Assembly: GCA_963383645.1 (NCBI GenBank)
Contig: OY726578.1
Span: 18,946,092 to 19,010,091, forward strand
Direction of reading: 5' to 3'
Origin: Muscardinus avellanarius
Lineage: Eukaryota; Chordata; Mammalia; Rodentia; Gliridae
DNA length: 64,000 nt
The notes below the pieces were generated by a model. That model was not told the DNA's origin. It saw nothing but the letters and a program-made list of their open reading frames with translations, and did not search any database. Position numbers and translations under genes: made by a program. Numbering within the stretch: position 1 is the first letter of the stretch; each line of letters begins with the position of its first letter. Positions 53,361 to 63,172 of this stretch are shown in pieces.

Positions 53361-54294
53361 TATTCTGCTGATTGGCCGGTGGGATGCTGAGGCAACCCCC
53401 CGGCTGCCCAAACCCCGAGTGGGCGCAGCCCGGTTCTGATGGTGGCGTGGCTCTGTCCTGGTGATTCCCGGGCCCACGTCCCCGTGCAGCCCTATCGACT
53501 GGCTACCGTTTGCTGTTACGTGTGCTGCTCACATCCTGACAGGTGTAAAAATGTTCTTTGTTCTCTGTTTAGTGATCTGATTGAAGGGGGAAAATGCTTT
53601 AGGCACCAGCAAGTTTCAAGGTTTCCGTGGTAATGTTGATTCAAGCGAGAGCTTCGTAGTAGGGAGTCGAGAAGTCATAAATTGTAAAAATTACATTTTA
53701 ATGCAGTAGCGTTGGCTAGGAGATTCACGATTTAAAGAGACTGGCCCTTTATAGTTTCTTACATGCATATAGTGGATCAACTAACGTGAGACCGTTTTTC
53801 AGGATCAGGAAAGCCACGAACAAATTAGTGGTAAGTGCCGCCTTCTTATAGGGTAATAGTCAACAGCACCGCAGTTGTCTTCAAAGAGAAACGAGAAGAA
53901 GGAGAAGGGCTGGAGGCCATGGTGGACGTTCACCTATGTGACTGTGGTGTTTCTTTGTTTCTTTGTTTTTATTATTGTAAGCCCACGTGCTGATGATTGC
54001 TAATATCACTACAAAATTTTAAAGTCCTACAGTGGTCCTCAGAGTTATCTAGGAAAAACTTTTTAAATTGTCATACATGGAACAATTTTAAAAATAATTT
54101 TGCCAAACTATGCAATACTAGCTATAAAATGTGAACAAGCTGAGATATGGGCTGCAGGCCCCGAGGATACTGCCGGGCAGAGGTGGGACTTGAAGGATGT
54201 GCTTGTCATAGTTTATGAAGGAGGCGAGACGGAAAAGAACCATTCAGGAAAAGTGGTCCATCGTGACTAAAGAAAGACCAAGAGAAAAGCTGAG
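53361..54294. other. Low-repeat intron, candidate conserved patch
   Basis: Positions 53570-53770 contain an RFX X-box-like gtttccgtggtaat (53621-53634) and AT-rich words (aaattgtaaaaattacattt). Positions 54155-54280 faintly resemble L2. No exon is seen. Confidence 0.3.
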
Positions 54295-54424
54295 CCAGGC
54301 ACGGTGACGCACACCTGGAATCCCACGGCTTGGAAGGCTGAGATGGGAGCATCAGAAGTTCGAGGCCAGCCTCAGCAACTTAGCAAGACTGTGTTTCAAA
54401 ATTAAAAATAAAAAGGGCTGGGGG

Positions 54425-54815
54425 CACCGGGCATAGTGGCACATGCTTGTAATACCAGCAGTTGGGAGGCTGAGATGGGAGAATCGCAGTTCACAGACAG
54501 CCTCAGCTACCTAGTGAGGCCCTTTGCAAGTCAGTGAAATTGTATTTTAAAATAAAGAATAAAGGCCGGGCGTGGCGGCGCACGCTTGTAATCCCCACAC
54601 TTGGGAGGCGGAGACAGGAGGATCGCGCAGGTTCGAAGTCAGCCGCACTGGCTTAAGAGACCCTGTTTCCAAATAAAAATATAATATAGGTCTGGGAGTG
54701 TAGCCCGGAAGTAGAAGGGCTTCCAGGAACCCCAGTACCACCAAAAAAATAAATAAATAAAAAATAGGGCTGGGGTGTTGCTTGGAGGTAGAATGCCCCT
54801 GGGTTCCATCCCCAG

Positions 54816-54859
<44 letters not shown>
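54425..54859 (+). mobile_element. Middle SINE of the triple nest, (CA)n tail
   Basis: The B1 half is at 54425-54563 and the ID half at 54768-54817 (agggctggggtgttgcttgg to ccatccccagtt). A perfect (CA)n tail of about 43 bp follows (54816-54858). Confidence 0.85.
54564..54766 (+). mobile_element. Innermost young-type SINE of the triple nest
   Basis: Complete element of the young type (gtctgggagtgtagcccgga, tagaagggcttccaggaacc) with an aataaataaataaaaaa tail. Confidence 0.92.
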
Positions 54860-54862
<3 letters not shown>

Positions 54863-55161
54863 GAGGGTTGTAGCTTTGAGGTAGGATGCTTGCCCTGGGT
54901 TCAATCCCCAGTGACGAAACACCACCACCACCACCACAACTGAGCGTGACATCGGCACACAGCAGGGAGGAGGGGACTTGCTGGCGGGGGCGGGCGATAA
55001 TGGTCATCCGGGTAAGTGCAGTGAGGAGCGTTCTAGACTCAAGGCTGAAGGCGTTGTCAATGAAATAGGCACATAGGTAGGATAAGCGTTCGCTTCTCGA
55101 GTGTGTGGGGAAACGATGTTCTGCATATCATCCTACGTTCTCCTGTCTCCTCTCTCTTCAG

Positions 55162-55434
55162 ACTCCCTCGAGCCCACTTACCAGCAGCTTCAGAAAATGA
55201 AACTGGACAAGAGCCCCTTCGTGGTGGTGTCTGTGGTGGGGCAGGAGCTGCTGACGGCCGGCCACCACGGGGCCTCTGTGGTTGTCCTGGAAGCCGCGCT
55301 CAAGATCGGCACCTGCAGCCTCAAGCTGAGAGGCTCTGTGTTCTCGGCCCTGAGCAGCGCCTACTGGTCCCTCGGAAACACGGAGAAGAGCACTGGGTAC
55401 ATGCAGCAGGACTTGGATGTCGCCAAGACCTTAG
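55162..55434 (+). CDS. TTC28: TTC28 internal coding exon (linker and TPR pair)
   Basis: This 273-nt exon completes the Asp codon begun in the previous exon and encodes about 91 residues, beginning (D)SLEPTYQQLQKMKLDKSPF and ending DLDVAKTLG. After a linker of about 20 residues come helices around VGQELLTAGHHGASVVVLEA. A clearer 40-residue LGN/GPSM2-type TPR follows (SALSSAYWSLGNTEKSTGYM). The acceptor is a CT-rich run ending ttcag at 55161, and the donor is TTAG|GTACAG. Both flanking introns are phase 1, so the exon is symmetric: skipping it would keep the frame and remove 91 residues. No internal stop or frameshift is seen, so the gene appears functional here. A triple-nested SINE cluster ends about 240 bp upstream. 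Confidence 0.96.
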
Positions 55435-55791
55435 GTACAGTCGCACGGCTCCCTGTGTTAGCGCACGGACGGGAAGCCGTAGGGCCAGGCCGCCTGCAGG
55501 CGTGGCACCGCGCGTGCACCGGGCAGTCGTGCATCTCCGGAACGTTCTCTGTTTTAGACAGCGGGAGTCTCTCTGGCTGTGCATGTAACAAGGCACGGAG
55601 GCTCCCAGAGGCCGACAGGGGTGGCCTGACGTATGCACCTGCCAACCTCTGGGGGCCTCAGCGAGAGAGCAGCAAGCAAAGCCCGCCATCGGCTGAGTCC
55701 TGCCCTGGGGCTCAGCTTCTGCCCTGTCCTGTCCCCTCGCACAGAGGACTCTGCAGCCCCATGGAGGGCAACTCAGAATGAAAACAGAACT

Positions 55792-55965
55792 GCCGGGCGT
55801 GGTGGCGCACGCTTGTAATCCCTGCTCTTGGGAGGCGGAGACAGGAGGATCGCGGTGGTTTGGAACCAGCCGCGCTGGCTTAAGAGACCCTGTTTCCAAA
55901 AATATAAAAATAGGTCTGGGAGTGTAGCCCCGCGGTAGAAGGGCTTCCAGGAACCCCAGTACCAC

Positions 55966-55993
<28 letters not shown>
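55792..55993 (+). mobile_element. Young-type B1-ID SINE in the 1.1-kb intron
   Basis: Variant B1 (cagccgcgctggcttaagag) and ID (gaagggcttccaggaacccc) halves and a long pure A tail. An imperfect duplication, agaatgaa(a/c)acaga, flanks it at 55775 and 55994. Confidence 0.94.
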
Positions 55994-55996
<3 letters not shown>

Positions 55997-56579
55997 ATGA
56001 ACACAGAGTCACTGGCTTCAAATCTGTGAGCGGGCCTGCTGCTCACTCGCCGTGTGGCTTCAGACGTGCCCTAAGCTCTCTGTGCCCGCCTCTTGGCTTG
56101 CAAGATAAGTGGGCTCCTGACACAGACGGTCACTGCGGCACTGTCGAAGGCCTTGCAGGAAGAGAGGGGCACGGTGACTCTGGATCCGTGCGGTGGTAAA
56201 GAAGCAGTCCATAGAGCAGGCTTGGAGGTGAATGGCCCAGCCCATGAGCTGATAATTGTTGAGAATCCAGGGTCATTAACAGAGAGACTGGCGAGTCAGA
56301 TAGCAGCCTTTTGTGCTGGTCTTTAACCTCTAATTTCCAGGGCACCCCGGGCCCTGGCCTACAGCTGGGTGTCAACAGTAGAAACAGTTGTCCAGGTTTC
56401 ATTCCATTTTGGGACCTTAGCTTCCCATGCCGTGGACATAGGAGCATTTTAAATGCTTTTCTAAAGGTCAGTGAGATCTTACCTAGTGATCTGTGCCTCT
56501 TAAACTCAGAGGACCTTTGTATACCATCAATACTGCTGTCACTTAGAGATCTCATGTCTGTTTGTTTAATCCAATTCAG
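55994..56579. other. Unique intronic sequence before the exon
   Basis: No repeat is recognised. It ends with the branch/acceptor region of the exon at 56580. Confidence 0.45.
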
Positions 56580-56710
56580 GTGACCAGACAGGAGAATGCC
56601 GGGCTCATGGGAATCTGGGCTCTGCATTCTTCTCGAGAGGAAACTACCGGGAGGCCCTCGCCAACCACCGGCACCAGCTGGTTCTCGCCATGAAGCTCAA
56701 AGACCGGGAG
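56580..56710 (+). CDS. TTC28: TTC28 internal coding exon (LGN-type TPR)
   Basis: This 131-nt exon is too short to stand out as an open reading frame but is clear from its splice context. It begins after ccaattcag at 56579. It completes the Gly codon of the previous exon and continues DQTGECRAHGNLGSAFF, then RGNYREALANHRHQLVLAMK, ending KDRE before GTAGGG at 56711. It encodes one complete 40-residue TPR of the GPSM2/LGN type (AHGNLG, then GNYREAL), the repeat that dominates the centre of TTC28. Entry phase is 1 and exit phase is 0. The pyrimidine tract is weaker than at the other two exons, with a TTTGTTTAATCC context. The next exon is not in the window, so the following intron is longer than 7.29 kb. 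Confidence 0.95.
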
Positions 56711-57562
56711 GTAGGGGCTGGCTGAGCGCCGGGCGCGGCTGTCTTGGAAGCATGGCGTCTGTTTACCTGTCCCAAACGATTGCAGGTCCCTAAAATGGCA
56801 CGTCAGAGCTGGCCATCGTTGATTCTGTCTCTCATCACCAGTCAGGTGCTGGGCGTCTCCTGCACTTGGGCCTTGGTGGAGACAGATAGTAGGACCTTGT
56901 CCCTGGCCTCAGGAGGTGACGCTTGGGCACTTGCGTGGACGGCTAGGAGTCGATGTGTCCAGTTAGCCACAAGCCGTATACTGCAGCGCGTTCGTTTAAT
57001 TGTGAGGAGCAATCAGTTTGCTTTACTTGGGGCCTGGTGCGCTTACTGGGACCCTGTGTCCTGTTTCTGCAGTAGATTTTTAATGCTTGTAATAGAAACA
57101 TGTTCAGTGTATTGAGAGACCCAAGTTGTAAGGATAAAAAAAGGCCCGCCCAGTGTTTCTAATGAAATGGGATGTGATAGTCTCACAAAGTTGATGTCCG
57201 GTGGCTGCGACAGGACAGAGAGAGGGTGTGGCCGGGGTCTGTAGAACCAGCTCTGCCGGCTCCGGGCAGGGGGACTCGGGGGACGTTCTGACTTGCTCCC
57301 CTCTTTCTCCTCTGCGTTCTTCCCCAGCGCCGGCCATCTGTTTATTCCGGACACAGTCGCGGGCTGTAATGCTGTAGGTAGAGCGCGCGCATCGTGTCTG
57401 GAATTCCATATGGCATTCCATAACGATCTTTTCTAAGTGATAGTTTTTATTATAATATTAGTAAAGAAGAAAGGGTTGATTGCAGAGATAATTTTCTATT
57501 GCTTGTGCTTTCTGACTTTTGTAAACCATTAGTGTACAGTATGTTCTTAAGAATAATTGAAT
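56711..57562. other. Unique intronic sequence after the exon
   Basis: No SINE for 850 bp, the longest SINE-free run in this part. No further TPR exon is visible. Confidence 0.45.
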
Positions 57563-57803
57563 TAGCTGGGCGTGGTGGCGCACACTTGTCATCCCAGCAT
57601 TCTGGAGGCTGAGATAGGAGGATCTGGGTTCTGGGACAGCCTCAGCTATTTAGTGAGGCCCTCTGCAACTTAGTGAGGCCTTGTTTCAAAATAAAGAATG
57701 AAAAATAGAGCTGGGGGTATAGTTTGGAGGTAGAATGTTCCTGGGTTCTATCCCTAGTACTGCAAAAAAAAAAAAAAAAAAAAGAAGAAAGAAAGAAAGA
57801 AGT
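57563..57803 (+). mobile_element. B1-ID SINE with A/(GAAA)n tail
   Basis: From tagctgggcgtggtggcgca to ttctatccctagtactgcaa, then an A-run and gaaagaaagaaag. Confidence 0.94.
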
Positions 57804-57983
57804 TGAATTATGAGATTATGAGGACATAAGGAATCCTGAGATAATGGAGGTTACTTTTAACCAGTAAATGGTAAGTTTACACATCAATTTATATGTTGAG
57901 AAATATGTTTAGTCACATTTACATCTCAGATCTCCATTATGAAACATTATAAAAATTAATTATATTATTTAAAAGATTCAACA

Positions 57984-58190
57984 AGCCGGGTGTGGTGGCG
58001 CATGCTTGTAATCTCCGCGCTTGGGAGGCTGAGACAGGAGGATCAAAGCCAGCCTCAGCTACTTAGTGAGGCTCTTAGCAATGTATTGAGACCCTGTTTC
58101 CAAATAAAATATAAAATAGGTCTGGGAGTACAGCCCGGAGGTAGAAAGCCTCTGGGTTCCACCCCAGTACCACAAAAAAAAAAAAAAAAG
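57984..58190 (+). mobile_element. B1-ID SINE, intermediate type
   Basis: It has the ggtctgggagtacagcccgg start of the young ID variant but retains aaagcctctgggttccaccc. It may be a sequence intermediate. Confidence 0.93.
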
Positions 58191-58314
58191 ACCCAACAAC
58201 TTCAGGTCTCTGGAAGGTGGCCAGGCACATCAGCTGAAGGAATCGGGGAAGGAACAAGCCTTGGAAAGCCAGAGCGAGCCAGGCGCGGCCCGGGACATCG
58301 TCCTGACCTCTCGG

Positions 58315-58395
58315 GGGCGAGTCAGGAGGCTCCCTTGAGCCAGGACGCCAGACCAGCCCGGGCAACATAGCCAGATCCCTCTAAAAACACACGAG
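58315..58395 (+). mobile_element. 7SL-derived monomer fragment
   Basis: gaggctcccttgagccagga, then accagcccgggcaacatagc, is an Alu/FLAM-like 7SL monomer piece without an ID half. Confidence 0.7.
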
Positions 58396-58401
58396 TAAAG
58401 C

Positions 58402-58737
58402 AGCCAGGCGCGGTGGCACAAGCTCGTAATCTCAACATTTGGGAGGCTGAGACAGGAGGACCACAGTTCGCGGCCAGCCTCAGCTACCTTGACGAGGCCC
58501 TTTGCAACTCAGTGAGACCTGGTTTCAAAACAGAGAATAAAAGCCGGGCGCGGTGGGCACGCTTGTCATCCCCGCGCTTGGGAGGCGGAGACAGGAGGAT
58601 CGCGCAGGTTCGAAGCCAGCCGCGCTGGCTTAGGAGACCCTGTTTACAAATAAAAATATAAAATAGGTCTGGGAGTGTAGCCTGGAGGTAGAAGGGCTTC
58701 CAGGAACCTCAGTACCACCAAAGAAAGAGAGAAAGAA

Positions 58738-58784
<47 letters not shown>

Positions 58785-58840
58785 TGGGGTATAGCTTAGA
58801 GGTAGAATGCCACTGGGTTCCATCCCCAGTACCATTAAAA
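58402..58840 (+). mobile_element. Older SINE split by a young one
   Basis: The B1 half is at 58402-58540 and the ID half at 58783-58838 (gctggggtatagcttagagg to ccatccccagtacc). Confidence 0.88.
58541..58782 (+). mobile_element. Inner young-type SINE with (GA)n tail
   Basis: Young-type halves ending tccaggaacctcagtaccac, then an AAAG/(GA)n tail of about 55 bp ending gagcgagcga. Confidence 0.92.
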
Positions 58841-59099
58841 ACAAAAGAAAGAAAGAAAGAAAAAAGAAAAGAAAAAAACAAAACAAAACTAAAAAGCAAG
58901 CCAGCCGCCACGGCCGAGGAGGGCTGTGGCCTCTCTGGCGAGTGACCCGACTGCGCCTCTTTCTCACCCGCTGCCCTTGGGAGGTCCACAGCTGCTCCGA
59001 GCCAGGTGAGGCCAGCGGACCTGACTGTGATACTCAGGAACGCAGAGGAACCAGCCTCCTCCAGACAAGTATGCCAAGGATGTTAAGAAGTGAGGGCAG
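58841..59099. other. A-rich SINE tail and unique sequence
   Basis: The GAAA-rich tail extends to about 58905; the rest is unique. Confidence 0.5.
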
Positions 59100-59305
59100 A
59101 GCCGGGCGTCTAGGCCTATAATCCTAGCACCCGGGAGCCTGAGACAGGAGGATCACAGGTTCAAGGCCAGCCTCAGCAACTTAGTGAGGCCTTACAACCT
59201 AGTGGTTCTTGTTTCCAACAAACAAGCAAACAAACAAACCAAAGTCTGGGGGAGTGTAACTCAGAGGAGAATGCCTTTAGGCTCAATCTCCAGTACCAAC
59301 ACCAA
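59100..59305 (+). mobile_element. B1-ID SINE
   Basis: From agccgggcgtctaggcctat to gctcaatctccagtaccaac, with a (CAAA)n linker. Confidence 0.92.
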
Positions 59306-59569
59306 AACACAAAACCAAACAAGCAAACAAGGAAGTGAGAGGCTGGTTTAAGAGCTTATAAAGTAGCATGGTTATATAGAAAGGCTGTTCAGGGAGGCTC
59401 GCAGAAGGATAAATATGTCAAAGTGCATTAAAATCTGTTCTCTCTAGCCTTTGACATGTATTAGCTCAATTACTGTACAGGGTGGGAAGACTTTTAGGGG
59501 TTTAGTATTGGCTACAAGGACTATACCATTATTCGTTTGAAAAATGTCCAAGATATTCTGCTCCCTACC

Positions 59570-60290
59570 CCACCAATGAATTTTAAAATCATTTTATTAA
59601 ATTTTGGAGACTCTTTCATTGGGATTTTTATTGGTATTCTATTATATTTACTTATCATGATATTGTGTGGATAAATGGTATCTTTTAAATATTCATTCTA
59701 CTCTTTTTCTCCACTTATTTATTTATTTACTTATTTATTTTTCTCCTTTGGTGCTAGGGATGGAACCCAGGGGGCATTCTACCTCTTAGCTACACCCCCA
59801 AGCCCTATTTTATCTTTTATTTTGAAACAGGGTCTCTCCAAGTTGCTGAGGCTGTCCTCGAGCCTGTGATCCTCCTGTCTCAGCCTCCCAAGTATTGGGA
59901 TTACAGGCATGTGCCACCACGCCTGGCTACAGTTATTCTTTTTCTTTATGACCCCTCATTGATATATATTCTGGTGAGATATTTTACTAGAAATGGGCTA
60001 CTTTTTCATCTTTAAATTGTAATTTGATGGTGTATAGGAAAGATGTTTATCTTTGCTGTTCTATAGCCATATGGAGACTCGCTTATAATAGCTCATAAAT
60101 TTTTGTTGATTTTCTTGTAATGAAAGTTGTCTGCAAATAGTGATAGATTTGCACGTTTCTGTCCTTATGTTATAGCCTACCAGTCAGAACTCCGAGAACT
60201 CTGTCAAGTTGCGGTTATACCCTCTCCAGTGTAAAGAGTGCAGAGAGTGTACTTTCTGTTGACCCTGTTCTTACCTGGTATGGTGTGACC
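59570..60290 (-). mobile_element. Old LINE-1 (L1M), minus strand, split by a SINE
   Basis: Antisense L1 words: cattgggatttttattggta before the SINE, and tgttgattttcttgtaatga, then gttgtctgcaaatagtgata, after it. Strongly diverged. Confidence 0.6.
59707..59931 (-). mobile_element. B1-ID SINE with (TTTA)n tail
   Basis: tttatttatttacttatttat, then ggtgctagggatggaaccca, to gtgccaccacgcctggct. Confidence 0.93.
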
Positions 60291-60319
60291 TTTATTGTAT
60301 CTTGTTGGCCCCTTTGCTC

Positions 60320-60530
60320 TGTGTGTGTGTGTGTGTGTGTGGTTGACCCGAGGGGACTTCTACCTCCAAGCTACACCCCAGACTTTTTTATTTTTTGTTT
60401 AGAACAGGGTCTTACAAGGTTATTGAGAGTTTCTCTCCATTACTGAGGGTGGCCTCGAACTTGTGATCCTCCTGTCTCAGCCTTCCAAATACTGGAAATT
60501 ACAGGCTTGTACCATCACACCAGATTGCCT
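60320..60530 (-). mobile_element. B1-ID SINE with (TG)n tail
   Basis: A TG run of about 22 bp replaces the start of the ID box (gtggttgacccgaggggact). It ends gtaccatcacaccagatt. Confidence 0.9.
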
Positions 60531-60717
60531 TTCTTTTTCTTTCTTTTCTTGAGTGATTCTGAGGATTGAACTCAGAGGCCTTCTACTTCTGAGGGACCTC
60601 CACAGCCATTTTATTTTTTAAAAAAGGCTCTCATGAGTTGCTGAGGCCATGAACCTGAGATTCTCCTGTCTCTGTCCTTAATACTGGGATTCAGGTGTGT
60701 GTCGCTACGTCCAGCCA
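60531..60717 (-). mobile_element. B1-ID SINE, minus strand, diverged
   Basis: ctgaggattgaactcagagg to gtgtgtcgctacgtccagcc, with deletions in the B1 half. Confidence 0.88.
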
Positions 60718-61429
60718 CCTTATTTTTATATTGAAATAAAATGCAGAGTACCAGCGTTAGAAGCACAAATTAACCCCTGCAAGTGCTATGAGAGATATCT
60801 GGGAAGGCCAACCCGTGTCTTCCTAACGCCTGTATTTTGGGCTGGAATCGTGTAAGAATTTCCTCGGGTAGCAAGATCGCAGCCTGAAACCAGTTCGTGC
60901 ACTTACCTTGCAGAGACAATAGGTTTCTATTTTATGCAATTACTCACAGATACTTAATAGGGCAGGTGATACCTTCTCCACAGGATTTTTCATTCTTGCT
61001 AACCTTCTGTCTGCTTTAATGATTTCAAAATTAATTTTTAGGTGCCCCCAGAGACCTTCCTGTGAGCTAATATTAATTGTCACAAGAGTGCATAAATTAC
61101 ACCGCACTAAAGATGCCGTTCTCTGTTCAAGAAATCTGATATGCAGATATGCTGATGGCTCTAAACGTGTTCTCATCAGTCTGGTTTCTCTCCCAGCGGC
61201 CCTCTGCTCCCTGCAGCTGCCTCCCGGACACGCCTTCAGCGAGGTCAGGCCGCGGCCTTCTGTCTGCTCCTTCTGCTTCTGCCTTTGCGTCTGCCTTTGC
61301 TGCTCCCCCATCGCCCAGCACCCCTCTTTTCTTTCTTATGTTTGGTTGGCTACTGGGGTCTCCTCTTTCTGTTGGAAAAATCTTTTTCCTCTTTCCTCCT
61401 GTCTGCTGTACATCATTTATTACTTTTTT
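60718..61429. other. Unique intron with an AT-rich candidate conserved patch
   Basis: Positions 61010-61160 (caaaattaatttttaggtgc, gagctaatattaattgtcac) are AT-rich with homeodomain-type words. Open frames at 61019-61445 end in a SINE and are unsupported. Confidence 0.3.
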
Positions 61430-61624
61430 TTGTACTAGAGATTGAACCCAATGGCTTTTTCCTCTGAGCTACACCCTAGTCCCTCTCATTTTTTCTTGAA
61501 ACAGGGTCTCAATAGGTTGCTGAGAGTCTCATTTAGTGTCTGAGGTTGGCCTCAAACCTGCCATCCTCCTGTCTCAGACTCCCAAGTACTGAGATTACAG
61601 CTATGTGCAACCATGCCTGGCTCT
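61430..61624 (-). mobile_element. B1-ID SINE, minus strand
   Basis: tactagagattgaacccaat to atgtgcaaccatgcctggct. Confidence 0.92.
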
Positions 61625-61737
61625 CTCGATGCTTGTTAATGGAGAAAGGGTATATACTGCCTGGGTGTGTGAGCTGAGCCTGAAGCAGCTGCCGTGAATA
61701 CCTAGGTTTATTTCCATATAGTGGAGAATATGGATTT

Positions 61738-61806
61738 AGATGTTTGACAAACTTGGGCTTGAATTTTGGCTCTGCCAGTTATTACCATGTGGCCCTGAAA
61801 AGTATC
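61738..61806 (+). repeat. MIR SINE relic
   Basis: gacaaacttgggcttgaatt, then ttggctctgccagttattac and catgtggccctg, is the MIR core. It is cut by the next SINE's tail. Confidence 0.72.
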
Positions 61807-62052
61807 CCTTATTTATTTATTTATTTGTTTATTTATTTATTTATTGTGGTATGTGGCACTGGGGGTAGAACCCAGGGGCCTTCTACCTCCAAGCTATACC
61901 CCCAGACCCTATTTTATTTTTTATTTGGAAACAGGATCTCACCAAGTTACTGGAGCCTCACCAAGTTGCTGAGGCTGTGGGTGAACCTGCGGTCCTCCTG
62001 TCTCAGCCTCCCAAGGACGGGGTTTCAGATGTGCGCCGCGCGCCTGGCTGTC
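61807..62052 (-). mobile_element. B1-ID SINE with (TTTA)n tail
   Basis: A TTTA run of about 38 bp, then gcactgggggtagaacccag, to gtgcgccgcgcgcctggctg. The ID half (ggccttctacctccaagct) is intermediate to the young type. Confidence 0.93.
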
Positions 62053-62477
62053 CAACTCCTACATACACCGATGGCGCTGGGACGCTCCTGCTTTGCCTGT
62101 TAACGCGCCCGGCACACGGCATTTGATGAAGGCCCTTCACTCCCTCCACTGCGTCTCCAGTCACACTTACGCGGTGCTTCTAAAGCAGTTGTTCCAAATC
62201 ATATCATCACCAATGCACCAATACGTGGGACTGCTCATCTCTAATAGAAACTAGTTAAAAGTAAATAGAAAAAGGAATGTGGAAACACAGTACAGCGTCT
62301 GAGTGAATAATTCACAGGTAGCCAGGTGTGTGGTTAACTCGCTTAGTGCGTGAAAACTACCTGAGTCACCTCGCAGGAATGCTCGCCCAGCACAGCCCCG
62401 AGACACAGCGAGGACGCGGGGGAGCTCCTGCTATTCCTGGCCTTGTCGTCCCCGTTGTCATTTAATAATCTACACGT
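62053..62477. other. Unique intronic sequence
   Basis: Nothing recognised. Confidence 0.4.
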
Positions 62478-62690
62478 TGCCGGGCGTGGTGGGCACGCTT
62501 GTCATCCCTGTGCTTGGGAGGCTGAGACAGGAGGATCGCGCAGGTTCGAAGCCAGCCTCAGCTACTTAGTGAGGCTCTCAGCAACTTAGTGAGACCCTGT
62601 TTCCAATAAAATATAAAATGGGTCTGGGAGTATAGCCCGGAGGTAGAAAGCCCCTGGGTTCCTCCCCCAGTACCACCAAAAAACAAAAAT
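62478..62690 (+). mobile_element. B1-ID SINE, intermediate type, with TSD
   Basis: gtctgggagtatagcccgga with aaagcccctgggttcc. A duplication, aataatctaca(c/t)gtt, flanks it at about 62463-62477 and 62691-62705. Confidence 0.94.
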
Positions 62691-62705
62691 AATAATCTAC
62701 ATGTT

Positions 62706-62984
62706 CACCGTGTGTGACTACATAGTATTGGTGTTTATTTTACTGTGAAATTATCTCCCCCAAATATTCAGGTAATCTGGGCACTCCTGGGTAAAGTGCT
62801 GCTTATTTTGTCAGATGGCTTTTCCTACCCCTGAGGCCACTGGAGTATACAAATACTCTAATTTCAAAACCCCTTTCTTAAGTTGGCCCTGGTTCTAGTC
62901 ACTTCTCTACCCAGCCATCTTCTACAGAGCTCTTTGAGTTATCTTTGTCAATTTTAGTTCTGATCATCTAATTGTCTTTTGTAC
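62706..62984. other. Unique intronic sequence
   Basis: Nothing recognised. Confidence 0.4.
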
Positions 62985-63155
62985 CTGGGCATGGTGGCCT
63001 GTAATCCCAATACTTGGGAGGCTGAGACAGGGGGATCGTAGGTCTGTGGCCAGCCTCAGCTCAGTGAGGCCCTCAACAACTTAGTGAGATATAGTTTCAA
63101 AATAAAAACTAAAGCAGACATGGGAATGTAGCTTAGAGGTAGAACGCCCCCCAAA
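62985..63155 (+). mobile_element. B1-ID SINE, ID half truncated
   Basis: acctgggcatggtggcctgt to gtagcttagaggtagaacgc. The B-box end is lost. Confidence 0.88.
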
Positions 63156-63172
63156 CTGCCACTTCCATCTGT

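Larger units (their letters stand above)
54295..54925 (+). mobile_element. Outermost SINE of a triple nest
   Basis: The B1 half at 54295-54424 stops after aaaaagggctgggggc. Its ID half reappears at 54860-54915 (gagggttgtagctttgaggt to gttcaatccccagtgac), 435 bp later. Confidence 0.85.
44203..55161 (+). other. TTC28: TTC28 intron, 10,959 bp
   Basis: This phase-1 intron has a GTAAGC donor and a ttcag acceptor. It holds about 20 squirrel SINEs, a 0.2-kb polypyrimidine tract, a possible LTR near 50.2 kb, an L2-like relic and several low-repeat patches (46.2-47.2 kb, 47.7-48.5 kb and 53.4-54.0 kb). Confidence 0.93.
55435..56579 (+). other. TTC28: TTC28 intron, 1,145 bp
   Basis: This phase-1 intron has a GTACAG donor and an acceptor ending ccaattcag. 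It holds one young SINE at 55792-55993; the rest is unique sequence with no recognised repeat. The frame of the preceding exon stays open through the donor to a stop near 55781. Confidence 0.93.

Noticed and set aside
55321..56046. 241-residue minus-strand open frame across a TTC28 exon
   Set aside because: Antisense shadow of the GC-rich exon joined to an antisense young SINE.
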